In this document: positions 8,540 through 17,522 of the stretch, in pieces
Layout of the letters: each line of letters opens with the position of its first letter
Numbering within the stretch: the first letter of the stretch is position 1
From: Actinomadura nitritigenes
GTDB lineage: Bacteria; Actinomycetota; Actinomycetes; Streptosporangiales; Streptosporangiaceae
Length of the DNA: 64,000 bases
Direction of reading: 5' to 3'
NCBI RefSeq assembly: GCF_017573545.1
Contig: NZ_JAGEOK010000033.1
Coordinates: 62,001 to 126,000 of the forward strand
Notes under the pieces: model-generated
What the model was told of the DNA's origin: nothing
The model's database searches: none
The model's input: only the letters and a program-made list of their open reading frames with translations
Program-made: the position numbers and the translations under genes

Positions 8540-10204
8540 ATGCCCGCACCCGTGACCGGCCTCCCGCGAGCCAGCCTCGCGCGCGTCCTGGAGGAGCTCG
8601 GAACCACGCTGCTCGACGTGGTCTGCGGCGATGTCGAACTCGCCGGCGACATCGGCGGCGTCGTCATCCACGACCCGCTCGACGAGCCGGAGCCGCCGGA
8701 CAACGCGCTGGTGCTGGGCGTCGGCCTGCACGACCCCGCCGACATCGCGCGGGTGGTGACCCGGCTCGGGCGGCGCGGCGCGGCCGGGCTGGTGGTCCGC
8801 GCGCCCGTGGCACCCGATGAACGGCTCGCCGCGGCGGCGCGCGAGTCGGGGGTGGCGGTCCTCGCGTTCGCCCGGGGCGCGTCGTGGACGCACCTGGCGG
8901 GGATGCTCCGGAGCCTGACCGCCGACAGCGGCCTGCACGACACCGACGCCCACGCGTTCGGCCGGATCCCGTCCGGCGATCTCTTCGCGGTCGCCAACGC
9001 CATCGCCGCGCTGCTCGGCGCGCCCGTCACCATCGAGGACCGCAACTCGCGCCTGCTGGCCTTCTCGAGCCGGCAGGAGGACGCGGACCTGTCCCGGGTC
9101 CAGACGATCCTGGGCCGGCAGGTCCCGGAGCGGTACACCCGCATCCTGGAGGAGCGCGGGGTGTTCCAGGCGATCTACCGCAGCGACGGCCCCGTCTTCG
9201 TGGCGCCGCTGCCGAGGACGGGCGACGCGGACCAGCCGCCCGCGCTGCCCCGCGCGGCGATCGCGGTGCGCGCCGGGGACGAGATCCTCGGCACGATCTG
9301 GGTGATGGTCCCCGAGCCCCTCAGCGAGGAGCGCGGCCAGGCGCTCTACGAGGCGTCCAAGCTCGTCGCGATGCACATGGTGTGGCACCGCGCCGACGCG
9401 GACATGGAGCGGCGGCTGCGGGCGGAGTTGCTGAGCACCGCCCTCGAAGGCGGGCCGCAGTCGCTGGAGGCGGTCCGCCGCCTCGGCCTGAAGGACGAGC
9501 GCGCCGTCGTCCTCGCCCTCACCGTCGTCGGTTCGGCCACCGAACATCCCCTGCCCGCCCAGCTGGCCACCGAGCGGAAGCGGCTCGCCGACGCCTTCGC
9601 CATGCACCTGTCCGCCATGCACCCGCGCGCCGCCGCCGCGCTGATCGGCGACGTCTCCTACGGCATCCTCCCCTTTCCGCAGAGCCGGCAGGAGGCCGAG
9701 GAGCGCGCGGTCCTGATCGCCACCGAGTTCCTCGCCCGCGTCGGGTCCCGCCTGCGCCCGCTCATCGGGGTGGGACGGCTCGCCCCGGACAGCTCGTCGC
9801 TCGCCCGATCGCGCTCGGGGGCCGATCGGGCGCTGCGCGTCCTGCGGTCCGGAGCCGCCGGGCAGCAGGTGGCCCGGCTGGACGACGTCCACGTCGAGGC
9901 GCTGCTGCTCGAACTCGCCGATCTCGTTCCACGCGGAGACCTCCCCAGCGGCTCCATCGCGCGCATCGCCGTCTACGACAAGGAGCACCAGACCAGTCTG
10001 GTCGACACGCTGCGCGCCTGGCTCGACGCCTTCGGCGACGTCGCGGTGGCCTCCGCCGCGATGTTCGTGCACCCCAACACGTTCCGCTACCGGCTCCGGC
10101 GCGCGGCCGAGGTCGGCGGCATCGACCTCAACGACCCGAACGCGCGCCTCTCAGCCATGCTGCAACTGCGCCTGATGTCCATCAGGTCGGTCCCGGACGA
10201 CTGA
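8540..10204 (+). CDS. PucR/CdaR-family transcriptional regulator
   Basis: This 554-residue activator-type regulator has an N-terminal PucR ligand-binding domain (about 8-130), a central GAF/CdaR-GGDEF-like region (about 150-430) and a C-terminal PucR helix-turn-helix (about 500-548, containing FVHPNTFRYRLRRAAEV). Proteins of this build respond to catabolic substrates and control adjacent degradation genes. It lies just after the racemase operon and faces the minus-strand peptide-uptake operon, overlapping the peptidase gene by 54 bases tail to tail, so it is the natural candidate regulator of both. The ATG at 8540 has no strong ribosome site. Whether it senses an amino acid, a peptide or a purine cannot be seen. 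Confidence 0.85.
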   Translation: MPAPVTGLPRASLARVLEELGTTLLDVVCGDVELAGDIGGVVIHDPLDEPEPPDNALVLGVGLHDPADIARVVTRLGRRGAAGLVVRAPVAPDERLAAAARESGVAVLAFARGASWTHLAGMLRSLTADSGLHDTDAHAFGRIPSGDLFAVANAIAALLGAPVTIEDRNSRLLAFSSRQEDADLSRVQTILGRQVPERYTRILEERGVFQAIYRSDGPVFVAPLPRTGDADQPPALPRAAIAVRAGDEILGTIWVMVPEPLSEERGQALYEASKLVAMHMVWHRADADMERRLRAELLSTALEGGPQSLEAVRRLGLKDERAVVLALTVVGSATEHPLPAQLATERKRLADAFAMHLSAMHPRAAAALIGDVSYGILPFPQSRQEAEERAVLIATEFLARVGSRLRPLIGVGRLAPDSSSLARSRSGADRALRVLRSGAAGQQVARLDDVHVEALLLELADLVPRGDLPSGSIARIAVYDKEHQTSLVDTLRAWLDAFGDVAVASAAMFVHPNTFRYRLRRAAEVGGIDLNDPNARLSAMLQLRLMSIRSVPDD

Positions 10205-12259
10205 GACGCCCCGCAGGCCGAGCGTCTTGACCAGGAACGCCAACCATTCGGCGTCCTGCGCGACCGCGACGTCATGGGAGGTCGCCGCGCCGTGGCCGGC
10301 GTTGTCGAAGACGTGCAGCAGGATCGGCGCCTCCCCCTCCTGGGCGGCCTGCATCCGTGCGGCGAACTTGCGCGCGTGCCAGGGCCGGCACCGCGGGTCG
10401 GTGGCCCCGGCCTGGATGTACACCGCCGGAAAGACACCGGGGCCGACCAGCTCGTACGGTGACAGCCGCAGGAGCCGGCGCACCTCCGCCGGATCGTCCG
10501 GGTCCGCCCAGGCCTTGCGGATGACGAAGTCGAGATAGGGGTCGCGGGTGCCGCCGATGAGGTCCAGCAGGGGCTCCCGCGGCAGCACGGCACGCCACAG
10601 GTCGGGCCGCGTGGTGACGGCGACTCCGCACATGAGTCCGCCGTCGGACCCGCCGGTCAGCGCGAGCCGGCCGGCGGTCGTGACGCCCTCGGCGATGAGG
10701 TGCTCGGCGACCGCGACGAGGTCGGCGTCGCGGACGTGCCGCTGCTCCCGATGCGCGGCGCGATACCAGTCCCGGCCGAACTCGCCGCCCCCGCGCAGGT
10801 ACGCCTGGACGAGGACGCCGCCGGCGGCGACGAAGGCCGCCATGTCCGGCTGGTACTGGGGCAGGAGGGGCACGTTCGCCGCGCCGTATGCGGAGATCAG
10901 CGTCGGCGCCGCGCGCGTCGGGTCGCTTCCGGCCGGGCGCACCACGTGGTACGGGACCGCGACGCCGTCAGGTACGACGGCGCACCCCGCTTCCAGCTCG
11001 GCGTCGAGGGTGACCGCCGGGGCCGACAGCGTCTCGAGCTCCGCCTCGCCCGGACGGTGCCGGTAGACGCCCCAGGAGCTCGTCAGCGTGGAGAAGGCGA
11101 AGACGAAATCGTCCGCGGGAGCGCCGAGGGCCAGGGCGGTCAGCGGGAAGAAGGGGGCGGCGAGCGCCCCGCGGCCGGGGAGGGGGACCTCTCCGGTGGT
11201 GGCGCCCGAGCGATCGATGATCCGGACCCTGGCGAACGTCCGGTCGAACTCGCTGAGGTACAGGTGCTCGCCGACCGGGAACAGGGACCGCAGCACCGTG
11301 TCGCCTTCCGGGACGAGCTCCGTCCACTCCGCCGGGTCGTCGGCGTCCGCCGCGTCGAGCGGGATGGCGACCACCCGCCCGCGCGGGGCGGCGACATCGG
11401 TCACGGCGATGTAGTGGTCGCCGACGATGTGGCCGGCGACCGTCCCGGGGCAGTCGGTGACGAAGGGACGCCACGCCGCCCCGGGCTCCGACAGGTCGCG
11501 AACCGCGACGGGAATGGGGCTGCCCACTCGGTGGCTCGCGACGGCCCACCGGCCGTCCGGCGAGATCTGGACGAGCGTGTACTCCCGGGAGCCTTCCCCG
11601 ACCGGGATCGGCTCCACGGTGGTGTCCGGCGTGCCGAGCCGGTGGAAGAAGACCGCCTGCCGGAACTCCCGCGGTGAGCCGGTGAGGGCGAAGAAGTAGA
11701 AGCCGCTGCTGTCGGGCAGCCACGTGACACCGCCGGTCCACGCGCTGTGCAGGACCTGCTCCGGCGCGCCGTCGAGCACCCGCCCCGAGGCGACCTCGAT
11801 GAGCCGGATGCTGTTGTGCTCGCTGCCGTCGGCGCAGATGCCCAGGGCCAGGACGCGGCCGTCCGGCGCCGGGGCCAGCCAGGACAGGAACGCCGGGTTC
11901 TCCTCGCTGCCGAACCCGGCCAGGTCCGCCACCGGCCGTCCGGCGCCGAACGGCCGGTCGGCGACGACCACCAAGGGCGCCGCGCCGTCCGGCGGGGTCA
12001 CGGCGCGGAACCAGCGGCCGGCCGCGCATCTCGGCAGGGCCGGGCGGGACCCGCCGTGGTACGCCTGGACCAGGTCCCGGACGGCCGCCGGGTCCTGCCC
12101 GTCGTAGATGACGGCGGCGGCGAGCTCGGCTTGCCGCCACTGCCATCGCCGCACCTCGTCGGTTTCCCGCTCCAGCCAGCGGTACGGGTCCGGCACGCGG
12201 ACGCCCGCGACGTCCGCGACGACCCCGACCGTGCGAGTGGGCGGATAGGAAAGGGTCAC
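10151..12259 (-). CDS. Prolyl oligopeptidase family serine peptidase (S9)
   Basis: This 702-residue protein begins with the S9A hallmark VRVPDPYRWLE, continues through a seven-bladed propeller (about 60-400) and ends in an alpha/beta hydrolase domain. The catalytic triad is Ser in GGSDGGLM, Asp in GATDPRC and His in NAGHGAA. No signal peptide is present, so it works in the cytoplasm, cutting short peptides, typically after proline. The GTG at 12259 is preceded by ACGGAGG and overlaps the stop of the upstream esterase-like gene (GTGA). It is the last gene of the minus-strand run and fits the role of degrading oligopeptides brought in by the transporter. Confidence 0.88.
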   Translation of the reverse strand: MTLSYPPTRTVGVVADVAGVRVPDPYRWLERETDEVRRWQWRQAELAAAVIYDGQDPAAVRDLVQAYHGGSRPALPRCAAGRWFRAVTPPDGAAPLVVVADRPFGAGRPVADLAGFGSEENPAFLSWLAPAPDGRVLALGICADGSEHNSIRLIEVASGRVLDGAPEQVLHSAWTGGVTWLPDSSGFYFFALTGSPREFRQAVFFHRLGTPDTTVEPIPVGEGSREYTLVQISPDGRWAVASHRVGSPIPVAVRDLSEPGAAWRPFVTDCPGTVAGHIVGDHYIAVTDVAAPRGRVVAIPLDAADADDPAEWTELVPEGDTVLRSLFPVGEHLYLSEFDRTFARVRIIDRSGATTGEVPLPGRGALAAPFFPLTALALGAPADDFVFAFSTLTSSWGVYRHRPGEAELETLSAPAVTLDAELEAGCAVVPDGVAVPYHVVRPAGSDPTRAAPTLISAYGAANVPLLPQYQPDMAAFVAAGGVLVQAYLRGGGEFGRDWYRAAHREQRHVRDADLVAVAEHLIAEGVTTAGRLALTGGSDGGLMCGVAVTTRPDLWRAVLPREPLLDLIGGTRDPYLDFVIRKAWADPDDPAEVRRLLRLSPYELVGPGVFPAVYIQAGATDPRCRPWHARKFAARMQAAQEGEAPILLHVFDNAGHGAATSHDVAVAQDAEWLAFLVKTLGLRGVSVVRDRPDGHQAQLQHG

Positions 12260-13509
12260 GGTGCCTCCGTCTCCTCGTGGTGCGCGGACTGCTTTGCGCC
12301 CGGCCCCGCGCCTGTGTCTGGCCCCGCGGTTGCGTCGAACTCCGCGCGGAGCCGCTCGAACGCACCGGGGACCCGGGTGACCCGGCGGACGTGGATGAAC
12401 GCGTCGTAGGCGGCCGGGAAGTCGTCGACGGGATCGAGACCGCCGTTGGCGAGCGTGCCGTCGGCGCCGTCGAAGAGCCCGCTCGGCGCACGATGGAGGT
12501 CCACGACGGCCACGGGTGGGCCGATGCGGTCCAGCCGCGCCTCGATGCAGTTCGGCGGCAGCCTCCGCGTTCCCAGGGAGACGTCGCAGTCGAACGGGCG
12601 CGGGGAGCGCTGGGTGAACCGGACCTCCGGACCCGAGCCGTAGGTCATCCCGATGACGGCGAGGTCGGCTCCCAGGGAGGTGGCGAGCAGGCCGCCCATC
12701 ATCGGCCGGCCCAGCAACGGCGAACGCCGGACGTGCGCGTTGTGCGCGCTCACGACGATGCGCCGCTCTCGCCGGAGGATCCAGCTCACGGTCTCTGCCA
12801 TGAACACGTCCCGCGGGAACGGCCCCGCCGGGGGCGCGTCCAGCTCCTCGACGAACGCCCGGAGCGAATCCGCGCACCGGCGCACGACCTCGTCGTCGAG
12901 CGAGCGCGCACGCTCCCCCAGTCCCCGGAGACCTTCGAGCAACCGGGCGCGGGCGGCGCCGGGCATGGCCTCGAAGCGCACCGCCGCCTCCGTCCGGCCT
13001 CCCAGATCGCTCAGGCGGAGGAGCTCCTCGTCACCCGGGAGTCCCGGCATCCGGTCGAGGCAGGCGCGGACCGCCGGCCCGGGTGACGTGGACGAGCCGG
13101 GAAGGTCCATCCCGTAGAAGGCGACCTTCGCCGAGCTCGCGGAGTTCCAGCGGCGCATCCAGCGCAGCTGCCGCCGCACCGGCTCGCACTCGCCGAACCG
13201 GTAGGTGATGCCGTCGCGGGCGATGGCCTCGACCCGTCCCGGTCCGCCATGGATCCACTCGTCGACGGCCAGTCCCTCGGCGAAGCCGGACTCCATCACG
13301 AAGCCGGTGAACCCGAGCTCCCGGACGAGGATCCGGAACAGCCGGTGCTTGAGCTCGTAGAACTCGGTGATGTTGTGCGCGCCCTCGCCGACGGCCACCA
13401 CCCGGGCGTCGCCGACCAGGTCACGCACCGTCTCGACATCATCGGGGTCGACGGCGTCCGGGTCGATCCGGCGGATCGGCCGGGCGAACGCGCCCACGTC
13501 GGGGATCAC
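12256..13509 (-). CDS. Erythromycin esterase family protein
   Basis: This 417-residue protein belongs to the erythromycin esterase (EreA/EreB-like) family. The family's catalytic-site stretch appears as VGEGAHNITEFYELKH, followed by VMESGFAEGLAVDEWI and the histidine segment VSAHNAHVRRSPLLG. Characterised members open macrolide lactones, but many are of unknown function and need not confer resistance. The GTG start at 13509 follows AAGGAG at good spacing. It sits between the peptide-binding protein and the S9 peptidase in one operon, so its substrate may be a cyclic or ester-containing peptide; that is inference only. Confidence 0.8.
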   Translation of the reverse strand: MIPDVGAFARPIRRIDPDAVDPDDVETVRDLVGDARVVAVGEGAHNITEFYELKHRLFRILVRELGFTGFVMESGFAEGLAVDEWIHGGPGRVEAIARDGITYRFGECEPVRRQLRWMRRWNSASSAKVAFYGMDLPGSSTSPGPAVRACLDRMPGLPGDEELLRLSDLGGRTEAAVRFEAMPGAARARLLEGLRGLGERARSLDDEVVRRCADSLRAFVEELDAPPAGPFPRDVFMAETVSWILRRERRIVVSAHNAHVRRSPLLGRPMMGGLLATSLGADLAVIGMTYGSGPEVRFTQRSPRPFDCDVSLGTRRLPPNCIEARLDRIGPPVAVVDLHRAPSGLFDGADGTLANGGLDPVDDFPAAYDAFIHVRRVTRVPGAFERLRAEFDATAGPDTGAGPGAKQSAHHEETEAP

Positions 13510-13538
13510 GGGTGCTCCTTGAAGCCGGTGGGGTCGGG

Positions 13539-15398
13539 CTAGCCGTGGAAGTACCACTGCTCCGGCGCGTACAGGAAGCTGAGCAGGGCCTTGAACGACG
13601 CCGGCGGACCGGACAGGGTGTCCTTCCACACGACCAGGGTGTGGGGGGTCGGGAGGAAGAGCACGGGCAGGTCCTCGGCGAGGCGGGTCACCTCGGTCGA
13701 CAGGACCTTCGCGTCCGCTCCGAACGTCGAGGCGTCGATCAGCTTGTCCGCCTCGGCGTCCTGGAAGCCGCCCAGGTTGAAGCTGCCCCCCGTGTTGAAC
13801 ACCGTGTTGCTGCTCGGGTACCCGGCCGCGAGGTACAGCGATCCGTTGTCCTGCATCGCCCACTCGTTCTTCTTGGCGGGCGCGAAGGTGTTGCCGTAGT
13901 TGGCGTACATGTAGTTGAGCGCCTTGGTCACGATCTTGACCTCGATACCGAGCCTCTTGGCGGCCGACGCGAACGCGACGTCGCGGGCGCCGACATAGGC
14001 CGGGGTGTTCGCGGAGGCCAGGGTGAAGCTGATCGTCTGCCCCTGCGGAATTCCGGCGCCGCACTCCCCCGGCCCGGTGCCAGGGCGCACGCAGGTGGTG
14101 GATCCGTCCGGCACCACCTTCCAGCCGTTGTCGGTGAGCAGCTTCTCGGCGGCGGCGGGGTCGTGCGGATAGGGCGGGTTGTCACCGAAACGGGGCGGGT
14201 AGGGGGAGTCGCTGCCCGCCGTGCTGTAGTTCAGGGAGCCGGCACCGTTGTAGATGCCCCTGCTGGCGATGTAGCCCCGCTGGTCGATCAGGCGCTGCAG
14301 GGCCTGCCGGACGTACGCCTGCGAGATGACCTTGCCGAAGTTGTCGACGGTGTTCTTGAAGTTGATGGTCAACGAGTCGAACCTGGCGGGCGCAGGGGCA
14401 CCGTAGACGTTGTATCCCTTGGCCTTCAGCGCGGGTATCTGGGCGATGAAGCCGGAGTCCAGCGTGCCGACGGTCAGGTTGCCGGCTTTGAACTGGTTGA
14501 GCACCGCGGCGGCCGACGTGAACGCCTTGAAGTCGATCTGGTCGAGCCGCGACGTGCCCGGGCCGCTGTAGGACTTGTTGGGGACCAGAGAGAACGAACC
14601 GGTCGTCGAGTCGAAGCTCTTGAGGCGGTACGGGCCGTTGACCACCTGCCAGAGCGGGTTGCTCGCGAACGTCGACTGGGCCCCGGACTCCTTCGTGAGG
14701 TACTTGTAGATCGCCGTCGCGTTCTTCGGCTTCGTGTAGTCCAGGTGCGGCCCCCCGGCGCGGGCGATGTTCCACTGGGTGGACGGCATCACGTACAGCA
14801 GCGTCAGCATGGAGAGCAGGTACGACGGGTTGTACGCGGTCTTCAGCCCGAGAGTGAGCGTGTCCGGCGTGGTGGCCTTCGCGGTGACTCCGTCGGGGAA
14901 CTGGCCCGGGGTGTAGAAGCTCCAGTTGGCCGGGCTCTCCGCGAGCGCGGCCTTGAGCAGGGCGAGGGAGAAGACGACGTCCCCGGCCGTGACCGGCGCG
15001 CCGTCGGACCACTTGTAGTGCTTCATCTTGATGGTCACGGTCTTGCGGTCGGGGCTGTAGGCGGGGTCCTCGGCCAGGCTCGACCCGGCGTCCACGATCT
15101 TGTCTCCCTCTCCGCTGGGCCGGTAGAGGGAACGCCACATCAGCCCGCGGCCGATGACGGTCCCGTTGGCGGACGCCGGCGGGTAGGGGTAGATGAAATT
15201 GGGGCTGAGGCCGGGGGTCAGCGCGACCGTGACCGTCCCGCCGTTCTTGGGGTGGCCCGCTTGTTCCGGCAGGGTGTCATAGCTGCGGGCGGCGTCCTTC
15301 GTCGCGCTGCCCGCGCCGCTGCATGCCGTGACGAGCACGGCGACCAAGGCGAGCGCCACGAAGATGCGTCCTCGCTGCTTACCGGACACTTGCGTCAT
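13539..15398 (-). CDS. ABC transporter substrate-binding lipoprotein (peptide family 5)
   Basis: This 619-residue solute-binding protein of the DppA/OppA family has a lipoprotein signal peptide ending in the lipobox LVTAC (Cys near residue 27). Family features include the early GGTVTVALT strand, the YKWSDGAPVTAGDVVFSL segment and the NPYPHDPAAAEKLL-like repeat before the C-lobe. It should capture oligopeptides outside the membrane for the permeases encoded just upstream. The ATG at 15398 has an AGGGAG ribosome site. A 189-base gap separates it from the permease stop and holds a small hairpin (15502-15520), which could uncouple its expression level from the membrane subunits. Confidence 0.88.
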   Translation of the reverse strand: MTQVSGKQRGRIFVALALVAVLVTACSGAGSATKDAARSYDTLPEQAGHPKNGGTVTVALTPGLSPNFIYPYPPASANGTVIGRGLMWRSLYRPSGEGDKIVDAGSSLAEDPAYSPDRKTVTIKMKHYKWSDGAPVTAGDVVFSLALLKAALAESPANWSFYTPGQFPDGVTAKATTPDTLTLGLKTAYNPSYLLSMLTLLYVMPSTQWNIARAGGPHLDYTKPKNATAIYKYLTKESGAQSTFASNPLWQVVNGPYRLKSFDSTTGSFSLVPNKSYSGPGTSRLDQIDFKAFTSAAAVLNQFKAGNLTVGTLDSGFIAQIPALKAKGYNVYGAPAPARFDSLTINFKNTVDNFGKVISQAYVRQALQRLIDQRGYIASRGIYNGAGSLNYSTAGSDSPYPPRFGDNPPYPHDPAAAEKLLTDNGWKVVPDGSTTCVRPGTGPGECGAGIPQGQTISFTLASANTPAYVGARDVAFASAAKRLGIEVKIVTKALNYMYANYGNTFAPAKKNEWAMQDNGSLYLAAGYPSSNTVFNTGGSFNLGGFQDAEADKLIDASTFGADAKVLSTEVTRLAEDLPVLFLPTPHTLVVWKDTLSGPPASFKALLSFLYAPEQWYFHG

Positions 15399-15587
15399 TG
15401 AAGGCTCCCTGCATGTGGGGATGGAGATGCGCCGAGGGATGAGGAAGGGAAGGGAAGGCGATGCGGGGCCGAGCCTCCGCGATGTGGGTCGACGATGCCT
15501 CACCGGCATCCGGTGCCGGTTCGGTGGACCCGACGATTTCCGGCGCCCGCATCCGTCGCGCCGCACAGGCCGGGCTGCGTCCGTCCC

Positions 15588-16511
15588 TCAGTCGGCCCGT
15601 CTTCCGACCGCGTCCCGGAGCGCGTCCGCGAGCAGGTTGAGCGCCAGCACCGTGAGGACGATGCAGCCGCCGACGGGGTAGATCAGCCACCAGTAGCCGG
15701 CGGAGATGTAGGTGACGCCGCTGGCGAGCTGGCTGCCCCAGTCCGCGGTGGGGTACGTCAGGCCGAAGCCCAGGAATCCCAGGGCGGCGACGACGAGGAT
15801 CGCGTCGGCGACCTGGAAGGTGATGTTGACGATGATCACGCCGAGCGCGTTCGGGATGAGATGCGTGAGGATGAGCCGCCGGCGGGACGACCCCATCACC
15901 CGTGCGGCCAGCACGAACTCCCGTACCCGCAGCGTCAGCACCTCACCGCGGACCAGCCGGGCGGAGACGAGCCAGGAGAACCCGCCGATGACGAGGCTGA
16001 GCGACAGGGCGTTCGCGTGGAACCGCGCCGACAGAATCAGGACGAAGAACAGGAAGGGCACCGAGAGCATGACGTCGACCAGGCGCATCAGGAACCCGTC
16101 GACCACTCCCCCCGCGAGTCCGGCGACGGCGCCGTAGACGGTGCCGATCGTGGTCGCGAAGAGCGCGGCGAGGAGCCCGATCTGCAGGGACACCTGGCCG
16201 CCCTCCATCAGCCGTCCCAGCACGTCGAACCCGTTCGTGTCCGTCCCGAGCGGGTGTCCCGGGCCGGGGGGCAGGGCCGCGTTGAGCGGGTCCACGGCGG
16301 TCTGGTCGGTGCGGTAGAGCAGCGGGCCGAGGAAGCAGGCCCCGGCGAGGAGGACCAGCAGCAGCCCGCCGGTGAGACCGAGCGGGTTCCGCCGCAGGCG
16401 GCGCAGCACCGACCGCGCCAAGACGGGATGTCCCGCCTTCGTGACCTCGGGCTCGGACCCTGCCGCGGCGTCCGTCGCGGTGGTCATGGCGTCCACACGT
16501 CGTGAGGTCAT
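15588..16511 (-). CDS. Peptide ABC transporter permease (DppC type)
   Basis: This 307-residue integral membrane subunit has an N-terminal helix (GLTGGLLLVLLAGACFLGPLL) followed by the periplasmic loop HPLGTDTNGFDVLGR typical of DppC/OppC and five more helices. The EAA loop that docks on the ATPase is around EFVLAARVMGSSRRRLILTH. The ATG at 16511 overlaps the stop of the other permease gene (ATGA), so the two are translated together. A second Met at 16487 is possible but less likely. Confidence 0.9.
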   Translation of the reverse strand: MTSRRVDAMTTATDAAAGSEPEVTKAGHPVLARSVLRRLRRNPLGLTGGLLLVLLAGACFLGPLLYRTDQTAVDPLNAALPPGPGHPLGTDTNGFDVLGRLMEGGQVSLQIGLLAALFATTIGTVYGAVAGLAGGVVDGFLMRLVDVMLSVPFLFFVLILSARFHANALSLSLVIGGFSWLVSARLVRGEVLTLRVREFVLAARVMGSSRRRLILTHLIPNALGVIIVNITFQVADAILVVAALGFLGFGLTYPTADWGSQLASGVTYISAGYWWLIYPVGGCIVLTVLALNLLADALRDAVGRRAD

Positions 16512-17458
16512 TTTCTCAGCTCGATTCGGCGGTCGGCGACCGCGACCACGAGGTCGGCGACTAAGTTGCCGGCCACGGTCAGGACGCCGCCGATGAGGGT
16601 GTAGGCGAGGAGCACCGGGTAGTCCTCGCGTTGCAGGCTGTTGAGGAACAGCAGTCCCAGGCCGGGATAGTTGAAGAGCGACTCGACGATCAGGTTCCCC
16701 GCCAGGAGCGTGGGGACGAGCGTGCCGACCAGCGTGATCAGCGGCAGGCAGGCGTTGCGCAGCAGGTGGCGTACCAGGATCAGCCGCTCGGGGAGTCCCT
16801 TGGCCCGCGCGACCCTGATGTAGTCCTGGCCGAGTTGGTCCAAGGCGGACGAGCGCTGGTACTGGGAGAAGATCGCGACGCTGGTGGCGGCGAGCGTGAT
16901 GACGGGAAGCGCCATGGCCCGCGGATCGGTGAAGATCACCCATGGCGAGTGCGACTGGGACGCCTCGGCCGGGAAGATCGGCAGGGACTGGCTGAAGACG
17001 GCGATCAGTATCAGTCCGAGCAGGAACGACGGCGTCGCGTAGAGCACGTACGACGCCGCCGTGGCGACCCGGTCGATGACGCTGTTGCGCCTGACCGCCT
17101 GCAGGATGCCGAGCGGGACGGCGATCAGGAGCGCCAGGACCAGGCCGGCCAGCGACAGCATCGCGCTGCGGCCGGCGTTGCGCTGCAACAGCGTCCCCAC
17201 ATCCGCGTTCAGCTTGTAGGACCGCCCCAGGTCCGCGTGCGCGAGCTGGTCGAGGTACCTGACGTACTGCACGACGACCGGGCGGTCGAACCCGTGTGAC
17301 CGGTTGAAGTCCGCCACCGCCTCGGGCGAGGCGCGCTGCCCCAGGACGACGCGCCCCGGGCTGTCGGAGACGACGTGCAGGAGGAAGAACACCACGGCGG
17401 AGATCCCCAGCAGGACGAGAAGCGAGATCGCCACGCGCCGGACCACGTACCAAGTCAT
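16508..17458 (-). CDS. Peptide ABC transporter permease (DppB type)
   Basis: This permease of about 316 residues opens with the family pattern MTWYVVRRVAISLLVLLG and has six predicted membrane helices. The conserved EAA loop is DYIRVARAKGLPERLILVRH. The Met at 17458 gives the normal DppB N-terminus; an in-frame ATG at 17494 would add 12 residues and has a weak ribosome site, so the start is uncertain by that amount. It lies between the ATPase gene and DppC, with which it forms the heterodimeric channel. Confidence 0.88.
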   Translation of the reverse strand: MTWYVVRRVAISLLVLLGISAVVFFLLHVVSDSPGRVVLGQRASPEAVADFNRSHGFDRPVVVQYVRYLDQLAHADLGRSYKLNADVGTLLQRNAGRSAMLSLAGLVLALLIAVPLGILQAVRRNSVIDRVATAASYVLYATPSFLLGLILIAVFSQSLPIFPAEASQSHSPWVIFTDPRAMALPVITLAATSVAIFSQYQRSSALDQLGQDYIRVARAKGLPERLILVRHLLRNACLPLITLVGTLVPTLLAGNLIVESLFNYPGLGLLFLNSLQREDYPVLLAYTLIGGVLTVAGNLVADLVVAVADRRIELRK

Positions 17459-17522
17459 CTGTGCGAATCCCCTCTCCGCGAGATATGCGAGCATGTCCCT
17501 GCCGGTGCGTACCTGGAATGTG

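Noticed and set aside
15502..15520. Hairpin ACCGGCA-TCCGG-TGCCGGT before the binding-protein gene
   Set aside because: Only seven pairs and no T-run; too weak to list as a terminator, though it may tune expression.
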